A stretch of 64,000 nucleotides of DNA from CAYVBE01 sp964448935 (GTDB lineage: Bacteria; Planctomycetota; Brocadiia; SM23-32), in NCBI GenBank assembly GCA_964448935.1, contig CAYVBE010000002.1, positions 4,672 through 68,671 on the forward strand, in the 5' to 3' direction. A program made the position numbers and the translations under genes. Shown piece by piece: positions 25,716 through 33,689 of this stretch (position 1 is its first letter; each line of letters starts with the position of its first letter). The notes under the pieces were generated by a model that ran no database searches, was not told where the DNA came from, and saw nothing but the letters and a program-made list of their open reading frames with translations.

Positions 25716-27296
25716 ATGGGCAAAGTCACTCGCAGGGGTTTCTTGAAAGCCGGTTCGGCTCTGGGCGCGGGTGCCCTGCTTTCCTCTCTGGCTCGAACTA
25801 CGCACGCTCAGGCGGCAGAGAGGCCGAATGTAGTTCTCATCTACACCGACGACCAGGCGATGAGCCAGTTCGGCTGCTACGGCGGCCAGCCGACGCCCAA
25901 CATAGACCGGCTGGCGGAGAACGGGGTCCGACTCGACCGCTACTACGCCTCCACCGCCCTCTGCGCGCCCAGCCGCTACGGGCTGCACACGGGTCGCTAC
26001 GCCAGTTCCGCGCCGGGCACGCTGCGCAATTTCCCCGCCGGAACGTCGGTGTGTCTGATGCAGGAAATCGGCGACGAGCACAACCGCCCGCCGGAGTGCT
26101 GGAACATGCCCGCGGCCCTGCAGAACGCCGGCTACCGCACCGGTTTCGTCGGCAAATACCACCTGGGCTTCATGGACGAACGCGCCCGCACGGTCGGGGA
26201 CACGTGTCTGGACGACCCGGAGAAACTCGAGAAGCTGCGCTACAACTTCGAGCTGGCTCAGAAGGGCTGCTACACCGGCGGCTACGACTACGCCGAGGGC
26301 CTCTACCACGACAACCCGCAGCCGGACAACTTCTACCGCGACGTCATGTATCACAACCAGGACTGGATAACATGGAACGCGCTGGAGTTCCTGGACGACT
26401 GCGGCGGGGATCCGTTCCTGCTGGTGATGAACCCCACGCTGGTCCACTGGCCCCCGGAGGAGGACTCTTTGAAGGCCGACCGCCGCATCACGCCCGTCGG
26501 CCGTGTTGACTTCCCGGAGGTCCAACCCTCTCGCGAGAGCGTGCTCAAACGCGCCAAAGAAGTGAACGCCGACGGCATCGGCTGGTACGGCGACAAGCAC
26601 AAAGCGGGCGTGATCTGGCTGGACGACGCGGTCGGTGTCATCGTGCGGCGCCTGGAGGAACTGGGCATCGCGGAGAACACCATGGTCCTCCTGATGTCCG
26701 ACCACGGCCGCGACGCGAAGTGGACCTGCAAAGAGGGTGGAATCCGGGCCGGCGCCCTGGCCTACTGGCCCGGCAAAATCCAGCCGGGCTGCGTCAGCGA
26801 GGGGTTGGTGCAGAACGTGGACATCGCGCCGACCGTTCTGGACATCTGCGGCGTGGACCCGCTGCCCGGCACCGCCATGCACGGCGTCTCGGTGGCGGAG
26901 CACCTGCTGACCGGCGCGCCGAGCCCGCGCCAATATGCCTACGCGGAGATCGGCTACCAACGCACCGTGGTGGACGACAGTGGCCTGAAGTACGTGGCGC
27001 TCAGGTACCCGGAGCCCATCGAGGAGCAGCGGCGCGAGGGCGTCAAGTTCGACCTGCGGGGCCGGAGGGTGAAGGACCAGAGCAAGTCCGCCGCGCCCGT
27101 TGACGCCCTCTACAACATTGCCGAGGAACTGCCGCGCGAGGTGCCCCTGGCACAGTCCATCAAGAAGCCCGAGAGCGCGATGAGGAACCTGGCAGATGAC
27201 CCGGCCCACGCGCGGGATATGGCCCGCCTGCAGGAGGCCCTCGGCGAGATCAGCCGCAAGCTACCCCACAGCTTTGGCGGGTTCAGCGACAAGTAA
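25716..27296 (+). CDS. Tat-exported S1-family sulfatase
   Basis: A protein of 526 aa. The start ATG 25716 (GGAAGGTG about 9 nt upstream) gives MGKVTRRGFLKAGSALGAGALL, a clear twin-arginine signal (RRGFLK). After cleavage near AQAAERPNVVLIYTDDQ, which holds the metal-binding Asp pair, the sulfatase consensus C-x-P-S-R appears as ALCAPSRYGLHTGRY; the Cys would be converted to formylglycine. Further metal and substrate motifs are VGKYHLG and LMSDHG. It hydrolyses sulfate esters, probably on polysaccharides or glycosaminoglycan-like sugars. It leads an operon with an enolase-superfamily enzyme and an aldolase. No formylglycine-generating or anaerobic maturase gene is in the window. Confidence 0.94.
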   Translation: MGKVTRRGFLKAGSALGAGALLSSLARTTHAQAAERPNVVLIYTDDQAMSQFGCYGGQPTPNIDRLAENGVRLDRYYASTALCAPSRYGLHTGRYASSAPGTLRNFPAGTSVCLMQEIGDEHNRPPECWNMPAALQNAGYRTGFVGKYHLGFMDERARTVGDTCLDDPEKLEKLRYNFELAQKGCYTGGYDYAEGLYHDNPQPDNFYRDVMYHNQDWITWNALEFLDDCGGDPFLLVMNPTLVHWPPEEDSLKADRRITPVGRVDFPEVQPSRESVLKRAKEVNADGIGWYGDKHKAGVIWLDDAVGVIVRRLEELGIAENTMVLLMSDHGRDAKWTCKEGGIRAGALAYWPGKIQPGCVSEGLVQNVDIAPTVLDICGVDPLPGTAMHGVSVAEHLLTGAPSPRQYAYAEIGYQRTVVDDSGLKYVALRYPEPIEEQRREGVKFDLRGRRVKDQSKSAAPVDALYNIAEELPREVPLAQSIKKPESAMRNLADDPAHARDMARLQEALGEISRKLPHSFGGFSDK

Positions 27297-27328
27297 TATG
27301 TGCAGGCTCTGGAGGTGCAACAGAGGTG

Positions 27329-28567
27329 ATGAAAGCAGTCCGACTGGAAGCGCACGAAGCAGTCCGGCCGCCGCGGGACCTGAGCGGCAAGTGGTGGAAG
27401 ATCCGGCACAAATACGGCCTGACGGAGACCGCCAGCTACGGCGAAACGATCGGTCGGCTGATGTTCGCCCTGAAGGTGACGACCGGCGACGGGCTGGAGG
27501 GTTTCAGCTACGGCGGCGGGGGCGTGCACTCCGGATCGTTCGGCATGGGCGGGCTGACCGGCAGCAGCCTGAACAACGAGCAGGACATCGAGGACGGCAG
27601 CGCGTTCGAGGCGCGGGCCGAACGCCTGCGTGCGGCCTGGGAGCGCCTGCGGGGGGAGAACCTGTTGAACACGGAGAAGGTGCTCGCCCTGGCGGGCGGG
27701 CCGATGAGCACCTGCCTCTGGGACCTGAAAGCAAAATGGGCCGGCCTGCCCGTCCATCAGTTGGCCGCCGGCTCCGGGCGGGAGCGCATCAAGGCATACG
27801 CCAGCTCCTACACCGATGTGGGCTCGCCCGAGGAGTACGCCGACCACGCGCAGGAATGCCTGGAGATGGGCTACCCGGCATACAAGCTCCATACGTACCG
27901 TTGCCTCGATCCGCGCACGATGACGCTCGCCGGGCGTAATCTGGCGTCGCCCGACTATGATATCGAGGCGTGCCGTGCGGTCCGTGACCGCGTGGGCGAC
28001 CGGATGGAGCTGATGCTGGACCCCGACACGGCCTATACGCTGGAGGAAGCGGTGCGGGTGGGCCGCGAACTGGAGGAGCTCGACTTCAAGTGGTTCGAGG
28101 CTCCCATGAATGAGCGCGACCATCCCGAGCGCTACGCGGAACTGCGCGGGCGGGTGAACGTGCCGATCTGCGGGCCGGAGAGCGTGCCCGGGTCGTTCTA
28201 CGCGCGGGCCGAGTGGCTGCACAACGGCTGGACCGATATTGTGCGACCCGGCGGCGGCATTTCGCCCATGCTCAAGTGCATGGCCCTGGCGCAGGCGCAC
28301 CACACGCAGTGCGAGACACACGGGGGCGGCTTCACGCGGGTCCACGCGATTGCCGCCTATCCCGAGACGGTGAGCGAGTATTACGAGATGTTTCTTGTGA
28401 CGCCGGGAGTCGAGCACCTCGGTTTCGGCTTTGTGCCCGGCGGCGCTCCGGCGTTCGAGAACGGAGAGATAATCGTCCCGCAGACGCCGGGGCTCGGATT
28501 CAGCGACGAACTGTGGGAATACGCAGTGGAGAACAGCGTGCGATCGTTTGAACTGGACGATTCTTAG
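27329..28567 (+). CDS. Enolase-superfamily (mandelate racemase/muconate lactonizing) dehydratase-like enzyme
   Basis: A protein of 412 aa. The C-terminal barrel carries the three metal ligands expected in this family: Asp in MELMLDPDTAY, Glu in FKWFEAPMNE and Glu in VPICGPES. DIVRPGGGIS and the His in QCETHGGGF complete the active-site end. Family members abstract the proton alpha to a carboxylate and dehydrate sugar acids. The ATG at 27329 is preceded by GGAGGTG 11 nt away; the GTG just before it is an alternative. It sits 32 nt after the sulfatase and 24 nt before a DHDPS-family aldolase, so a dehydratase that feeds a 2-keto-3-deoxy acid to the aldolase is likely; the substrate is unknown. 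Confidence 0.9.
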   Translation: MKAVRLEAHEAVRPPRDLSGKWWKIRHKYGLTETASYGETIGRLMFALKVTTGDGLEGFSYGGGGVHSGSFGMGGLTGSSLNNEQDIEDGSAFEARAERLRAAWERLRGENLLNTEKVLALAGGPMSTCLWDLKAKWAGLPVHQLAAGSGRERIKAYASSYTDVGSPEEYADHAQECLEMGYPAYKLHTYRCLDPRTMTLAGRNLASPDYDIEACRAVRDRVGDRMELMLDPDTAYTLEEAVRVGRELEELDFKWFEAPMNERDHPERYAELRGRVNVPICGPESVPGSFYARAEWLHNGWTDIVRPGGGISPMLKCMALAQAHHTQCETHGGGFTRVHAIAAYPETVSEYYEMFLVTPGVEHLGFGFVPGGAPAFENGEIIVPQTPGLGFSDELWEYAVENSVRSFELDDS

Positions 28568-28591
28568 AGACTGCCATTCAGGAGAAAGCCG

Positions 28592-29497
28592 ATGGAACAG
28601 ATAACGGGGGCCGTGCCGGTTCTGGAGACGCCGTTCACCGCGGACGGATCGCGGGTGGATGAGGAGGACCTGCGGGCAGTTGTGGAAGCCGTGATCAACG
28701 ACGGCGCAGCGGGCCTGATGGTCTTCGGCTTCGCAACGGAGTTCACGAAGCTTTCGGAAGCCGAGCGGGAGAGGATGCTGGAAGTCGTGCTGGAGACCGC
28801 CGCGGGTCGCATTCCCGTGATACCATCGGTGACGGAGACGACGGCCGCCGGGGCGATCGCGGCCGCCGGGAAATACGCCGCCATGGGGGCAGACGCCGTG
28901 ATGGCGCTGCCGCGTTTTGAGGACGACTTTGTGCCCGCAATGCAAGCAGTGGCGGAGGAAATCAGCGAAGACCTGCCGCTGTACGTGCAGGTGACTTCCG
29001 ACGGCGCGGGGGGGCCGGTGACCGTCGAGGACCTCGTGAAGCTGAGCGATTCGATCCCCAACACGCTGGCGGTCAAGGCGGAACCGGTGCCGCTGGGACC
29101 GTTCATCACCACCGTGCACCGGGAGTCGCAGGGCCGCATTGCCCTCTACACGGGCAATCAGGGAATCGACCTGTATGAAGCTCTTGACCGCGGCGCCGTG
29201 GGCGTTATGCCGGGCTGCTCGATGGTCGGCGTCTACGAGAGAATCGTGCGGGAGTTCCTGCAGGGGTCAAAGGACACGGCCTTCGATCTCTACAACCGCC
29301 TTGTGCCCTACCTGAACGCCTTCCACGGGCCGCACGAGCTGGCTTTCGAGAAGCGCATCCTGGTGAAGCGCGGCATCTTCAAGACGCCCTTCTGCCGAAG
29401 CCACAAAGGTGGCGGCAACATGGACGCCTACACCGAGGCATACCTCTGGAAGTACTACGATTACCTGAGGGAGCAGTTCCCGCGGGAAATCGCGTGA
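28592..29497 (+). CDS. DHDPS/NAL-family class I aldolase
   Basis: A protein of 301 aa, normal for the family. The strand-6 Schiff-base lysine is in NTLAVKAEPVPLG. The region that holds the catalytic Tyr in DapA (YNVPGRT) reads LYVQVTSDGAGG, keeping the Tyr but not the GxxGRT loop, and FGFATEF replaces GTTGE. These differences argue against lysine biosynthesis and for a sugar-acid aldolase such as a 2-keto-3-deoxy-acid aldolase. AGGAGA is 7 nt before the ATG. As the third gene after the sulfatase and enolase-superfamily gene it probably cleaves the product of that enzyme to pyruvate and an aldehyde. Confidence 0.88.
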   Translation: MEQITGAVPVLETPFTADGSRVDEEDLRAVVEAVINDGAAGLMVFGFATEFTKLSEAERERMLEVVLETAAGRIPVIPSVTETTAAGAIAAAGKYAAMGADAVMALPRFEDDFVPAMQAVAEEISEDLPLYVQVTSDGAGGPVTVEDLVKLSDSIPNTLAVKAEPVPLGPFITTVHRESQGRIALYTGNQGIDLYEALDRGAVGVMPGCSMVGVYERIVREFLQGSKDTAFDLYNRLVPYLNAFHGPHELAFEKRILVKRGIFKTPFCRSHKGGGNMDAYTEAYLWKYYDYLREQFPREIA

Positions 29498-29511
29498 TCC
29501 GACCGCCACGA

Positions 29512-29539
29512 TTGCAGCGGAATGTGGGCGTGGTACAAT
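29512..29539 (+). promoter_or_regulatory. Putative promoter of the redoxin gene
   Basis: TTGCAG (29512-29517), 16 bp, TACAAT (29534-29539) preceded by TGG, an extended -10. Expected start near 29546, a leader of about 57 nt. Confidence 0.6.
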
Positions 29540-29602
29540 CACCTGTAGTCGCCGTTCGGCGACGTCTGTTCTCGTGGGGCTTTTTCGGAAGGAGACGGAA
29601 CG

Positions 29603-30181
29603 ATGGTCGAGACAGCATCCACCATGCTGCCGCTCGGGACCGAGGCGCCGGACTTCGAGCTGCCCGACACCGCGGGCAACACGGTACGCCCGGGCGACTT
29701 CGACGACGCGCCCGGGCTGCTGGTCGTGTTCATGTGCAACCACTGCCCTTATGTGAAACACGTGCGCGAGGGTCTGGTCGAGCTGGCCCGGGAATACATG
29801 GACAAGGGCGTCGCCGTAGTTGCGATCAACTCCAACGATGTGGACGCCTACCCGCAGGACAGCCCGGAGCGGATGAAGGAGGAGGCGGAGGATTACGGCT
29901 ATCCCTTCCCCTACCTCTACGACGAGACGCAGGAAGTGGCAAAGGCGTATCGCGCCGCCTGCACGCCGGACTTCTACGTCTTCGACGAGGACCGGAAGCT
30001 CGTCTATCGTGGTCAGATGGACGACAGCCGACCGGGCAGCGACGTCCCGGTCACCGGCAAGGACCTGCGGGCGGCGCTGGACGCCGTGCTGGAGGGCCGC
30101 CCCGTTCCGGGCGACCAGAAACCCAGCGCGGGCTGCAACATCAAGTGGACACCCGGACAGGAGCCGGACTACTTCGGCTGA
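29603..30181 (+). CDS. Thioredoxin-family redoxin (AhpC/TSA-like)
   Basis: A protein of 192 aa. A thioredoxin fold is visible: GTEAPDFELPDTAGN, then LLVVFMCNHCPYVKHV, in which Cys-x2-Cys occupies the active-site position, AVVAINSND, and CTPDFYVFDEDRKLVYRGQMDD. The FMCNHCPYVKH motif is typical of a group of thioredoxin-like redoxins near AhpC/TSA, often annotated as peroxiredoxin or thiol-disulfide oxidoreductase. No signal peptide is seen, so it is probably cytoplasmic. AAGGAGA precedes the ATG. It has its own promoter and converges with the AraC regulator 28 nt away. Confidence 0.9.
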   Translation: MVETASTMLPLGTEAPDFELPDTAGNTVRPGDFDDAPGLLVVFMCNHCPYVKHVREGLVELAREYMDKGVAVVAINSNDVDAYPQDSPERMKEEAEDYGYPFPYLYDETQEVAKAYRAACTPDFYVFDEDRKLVYRGQMDDSRPGSDVPVTGKDLRAALDAVLEGRPVPGDQKPSAGCNIKWTPGQEPDYFG

Positions 30182-30209
30182 TGGCCGGCGCGGTTCGCAG
30201 CGAGGGAAG

Positions 30210-31010
30210 TCAGTCCGCGGTCGCCTGCTCGCGGAACTCCGTCGGTGTCATGCCAGTGGCCTGCCGGAAGGCCGTCGCGAAATAGCGCGGGTCGGGGTAC
30301 CCCACGCGCCGGGCCACCTGTCCGACGGAAAGATACCGCGAGGCGAGCAGCAGCCTTTGCGCCTCCTGCATGCGGAGGCGGATGACATATTGCCACGGGC
30401 TGAGTTCGAAGCGCCGGTTCCACCACCGCCGGAACGTGGCCGGGCTGAACCCGAAGCGTTCGGCGATCTCTGCCACCTCGAACGCCTCGGCCAGGTGCTC
30501 GCGCATCCACTGTTCGGCGGCGTAGATGCCCCGCAGGGGCTCCCGCCCTACCCTTTCCCCGCTGCCGTAGCGGGCGGCCAGCAACATCACCGGTGCCAGC
30601 GCGTCGAGTTGATCCACTACGCCGGGCACAGCCGGGTTCTCCAGCAGCCGGAGCGCCCGGTTCAGGTGGGCGCGGACCGCCGCGGGGTCTTCCATCGGCA
30701 GCGGCCCCTCGGGCCATCCCGAGAGATGCAGGCTGACCGGCGGCGTGTCGAACACCATGTGGCACTCGTCCCACGTCTCATCCGGACCGTATCGGTAGCG
30801 CTGCCCCGCCCGCGCCAGCAGCAGGAACGGCGCCTCCAGCCGCTCGCTCCGCCCGGCCTGCTCCAGACGCCCGTCACCGCGGAAGACGAACATGGCCGCC
30901 CAGCGGGCAAACCGGTGGTCCACCTGGCCCCGCAGGCCGGGCCTCCAGCCCATCAGGTAGAGCCGTAGCCCGTCGGTCTCGCGCGGATAGCCTTCCAGAA
31001 AGGTGATCAT
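30210..31010 (-). CDS. AraC-family transcriptional regulator
   Basis: A protein of 266 aa. The C-terminal double helix-turn-helix is clear: VAEIAERFGFSPATFRRWW, then LSVGQVARRVGYPDPRYFATAFRQATGMTPTEFR. The N-terminal cupin-like half would bind an effector (small sugar or related ligand). It diverges from the HzsA-related gene at 31153 across 142 bp, the usual place for an AraC target, so it probably controls that locus and itself. I cannot name the ligand. Confidence 0.92.
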   Translation of the reverse strand: MITFLEGYPRETDGLRLYLMGWRPGLRGQVDHRFARWAAMFVFRGDGRLEQAGRSERLEAPFLLLARAGQRYRYGPDETWDECHMVFDTPPVSLHLSGWPEGPLPMEDPAAVRAHLNRALRLLENPAVPGVVDQLDALAPVMLLAARYGSGERVGREPLRGIYAAEQWMREHLAEAFEVAEIAERFGFSPATFRRWWNRRFELSPWQYVIRLRMQEAQRLLLASRYLSVGQVARRVGYPDPRYFATAFRQATGMTPTEFREQATAD

Positions 31011-31152
31011 TATTTCAACATATTTGACGCTGAATCGAACATGCTTCCGTTACACCCGGCATGGCCTCTCCCCTACAATATAGAGCATGAGGTTGTGAGA
31101 CTGCAACTGCCTATACGCCGCAGAAGATGCGTTCAGCGCGAGGAATCCCGGA

Positions 31153-33642
31153 ATGATGTCGTTCCAATCCGACCATAAAGGGGTTACGAAACGCACCCTC
31201 CGTCTGCTCACAGTCGCCGCACTGGCTCTGAGCGTTTTCTGCACCACCGGCGCGCTGGCGGGGCAGCAGGAAGGCGTGATCGAACAGGCGCTGGCCGGCC
31301 CCCTCTCGGACGTGGAGGAGATCATCTTCGCGGTGCGGGGGCACGTGAAGAACCTGCATTACTACGAGAATTACGGGCGGCTGTACGGGGACAATTTCCA
31401 CATCGCACAAGGCGGCGGGCGGCTCTGCCGTATGAAGCTGCGCACGCGCGAGGTCACCGACGTCCTGAACGACCCGGCGGGCGCGGTGCGCGATCCGCAG
31501 GTGCACTACAGCGGGCAGAAGATACTGTTCAGCTACCGCCCGGGGGGCGAAACGCGCTACCACCTGTATGAGATCGGCGTGGACGGCACGGGCCTGACGC
31601 AGCTCACCGACGGCGATGAGGACGACGTCGAGCCCACCTACATGCCGGACGGGCGCATCATGTTCATCAGCACCCGCGGCCACCGCCGTGTGCCCTGCTG
31701 GAGCAGCCAGGCGGGGATCCTCTACCGTTGCGACGCCGACGGATCGAACATCGTCTGCCTGTCCGCCAGCGTGGAACACGAAAACACCCCCTGGATGCTG
31801 CCGGACGGCCGCGTGCTCTATACGCGCTGGGAATACGTGGACCGCGACGAGGTGGCATTCCACCACCTATGGGTCATCAACCCGGATGGCACCCGCCAGA
31901 TGACCTTCTATGGCAACATGCACAAACACGGCAACTGCGTTGCCATGCTGGACGCCAAGCCGGTGCCCGGCACGGGCAAAGTAGTCTGCACCTACGCCTT
32001 CCACAACACGGCCGAGCACGGCGGCGAGGTGCGCGTGATAGATCCGGACAGGGGCCCCGACCATCTGAACTCGGCTAAACTCGTAAGTGACGAATACCCC
32101 GAATCCATCGGCCGCCTGGGCCACACCAGCAACGGCTGGCGCGACCGGTATCCCGTCAGCGAGGACTGCTTCCTGGTGGCCAGCCAGAAGAGCCTCTACG
32201 TGATGGACGGCGCAGGCAACTGGGAGCGGCTCTACGAGCACAATGAGGGAACCGAGAAGCTTTGGGTACACGAACCCCGTCCCCTGCTGCCCCGTCCTCG
32301 CGAGGACGTCATCGTTGACACCACCGACTGGAGCAAAGGCCACGGCACTCTCGCGCTCTACGAGGCGCACACGGGGCGGAAAATGGACGGCGTCGAGCCC
32401 GGCACGATCAAAGAGCTTCTGATCATGGAGGAGCTGCCCAAGTCGGTCAGCTACAGCGTGGACATGGACGCCACCAGCCTGGACGGCACCTTCCTGCTGC
32501 ACCGCATCGTCGGCAAGGTCCCGGTTGAGGAGGACGGCTCGGCGTATTTCGACCTGCCGGCCAATCGGGGGTTCTTCTTCGTGGCGCTGGACGATGAGGG
32601 CCGCGCCGTGAAGCGCATGATGAGTTTCACCAGCGTGGCCCCCGGCGAGACGACGAGTTGTGTCGGCTGTCATGAGCCCCGCACCATGGCTCCCCCGCCC
32701 GACCCGCATCGCAGGATGCCTGCCGCCATGCGGCGCGCGCCCAGCGCTGTGCAGCCGTTGGAAGGCGTGCCGCAGATCATTGACTACAACCGCGACATCC
32801 AGCCTATCTGGGACAGGAACTGCGTCAGTTGCCATAACTACGACGAGTACGCGGGTGAACTCAGCCTGACGGGGGCCTCCAGTCCGAGCTTCGTCCACAG
32901 CTATCTGAACCTGCACTATGAGGGCCTCATAAGCCACGGCCGTCAGGGCCTGGGCAACCGCGCTCCCTACAGCATTGGCGCCCACGCCAGCCGCCTGTGG
33001 GACGTGCTGGAGGAGGAGCACAAAGACGTGAAGCTCAATCCCACCGAACTGAAGATGGTGCGGTACTGGATCGAGTCCAGCGCTGCATACGCCGGCACTC
33101 TGGCGGGCCTGGGTATGCGCTACCGCAAAATCCGCGTCAAGATTGACGACGAAAAATACGAGAACAGGTGCGGAACCTGCCACTCCCCCGGCGACATCAA
33201 GGGGCGCTGGCTCACCGGTTGGTCTCGGGTGCGAGACCGCAGATACAACCTGAGTCATCCGGAAAAGTCGCTGGTTCTGCTGGCGCCGTTGGCGAAGGAG
33301 GCCGGCGGGCTGGGCCTCTGCGAGCAGCGGGAACCTCAGCCCCATCCGCTGGCACCCGATGAGAAAGAAGCCGAGGCGCCGCCTGCGGAGGTCTTCACAA
33401 GCAAGGAAGACCCGTTCTACCGAGAGATACTGGCCGCCCTGCGGGACGCCGCCGAGCAGCGGCGGAGGATGCCGGAGTACTTCAAGCCGGGCTTTGAGCC
33501 CTGGCGCGCCTACCCTGAGGTCATGAAGCGGTTCGGCATATTGCCAGAGGACTGGCACGCCGGTGGCGCCGGCCTGGAGGATTACTGCCGCATAGACCAG
33601 AAGTACTGGGAACACCTCTGGCACATGCCGGAGTCCGAGTAA
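31153..33642 (+). CDS. HzsA-related protein: beta-propeller with three CxxCH haem-binding sites
   Basis: A protein of 829 aa. The signal peptide covers about residues 13-36 (LLTVAALALSVFCTTGALAG). A TolB/PD40-like beta-propeller follows (GQKILFSYRPGG, YMPDGRIMFISTRG, MLPDGRVLYTRWEY). A C-terminal cytochrome c-like part holds C503VGCH, C557VSCH and C673GTCH, so up to three c-type haems. The arrangement matches proteins annotated as HzsA-related, named for the hydrazine synthase alpha subunit of anammox planctomycetes, but most such homologues occur in non-anammox bacteria and are not hydrazine synthases. It is probably periplasmic with a redox role. The ATG has AGGAA about 7 nt upstream. A PQQ-propeller gene follows after 47 nt. 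TACACC-17-TACAAT (31051-31079) may be its promoter. Confidence 0.88.
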   Translation: MMSFQSDHKGVTKRTLRLLTVAALALSVFCTTGALAGQQEGVIEQALAGPLSDVEEIIFAVRGHVKNLHYYENYGRLYGDNFHIAQGGGRLCRMKLRTREVTDVLNDPAGAVRDPQVHYSGQKILFSYRPGGETRYHLYEIGVDGTGLTQLTDGDEDDVEPTYMPDGRIMFISTRGHRRVPCWSSQAGILYRCDADGSNIVCLSASVEHENTPWMLPDGRVLYTRWEYVDRDEVAFHHLWVINPDGTRQMTFYGNMHKHGNCVAMLDAKPVPGTGKVVCTYAFHNTAEHGGEVRVIDPDRGPDHLNSAKLVSDEYPESIGRLGHTSNGWRDRYPVSEDCFLVASQKSLYVMDGAGNWERLYEHNEGTEKLWVHEPRPLLPRPREDVIVDTTDWSKGHGTLALYEAHTGRKMDGVEPGTIKELLIMEELPKSVSYSVDMDATSLDGTFLLHRIVGKVPVEEDGSAYFDLPANRGFFFVALDDEGRAVKRMMSFTSVAPGETTSCVGCHEPRTMAPPPDPHRRMPAAMRRAPSAVQPLEGVPQIIDYNRDIQPIWDRNCVSCHNYDEYAGELSLTGASSPSFVHSYLNLHYEGLISHGRQGLGNRAPYSIGAHASRLWDVLEEEHKDVKLNPTELKMVRYWIESSAAYAGTLAGLGMRYRKIRVKIDDEKYENRCGTCHSPGDIKGRWLTGWSRVRDRRYNLSHPEKSLVLLAPLAKEAGGLGLCEQREPQPHPLAPDEKEAEAPPAEVFTSKEDPFYREILAALRDAAEQRRRMPEYFKPGFEPWRAYPEVMKRFGILPEDWHAGGAGLEDYCRIDQKYWEHLWHMPESE

Positions 33643-33689
33643 GCCAGCCCCGGCTTTCAACCAAGCGTAGAGAGGCAGAACATCCGAAA

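Noticed and set aside
31153..33642. Hydrazine synthase alpha subunit (anammox)
   Set aside because: Only the general propeller-plus-cytochrome layout is shared; no HzsB/HzsC or other anammox genes are near.
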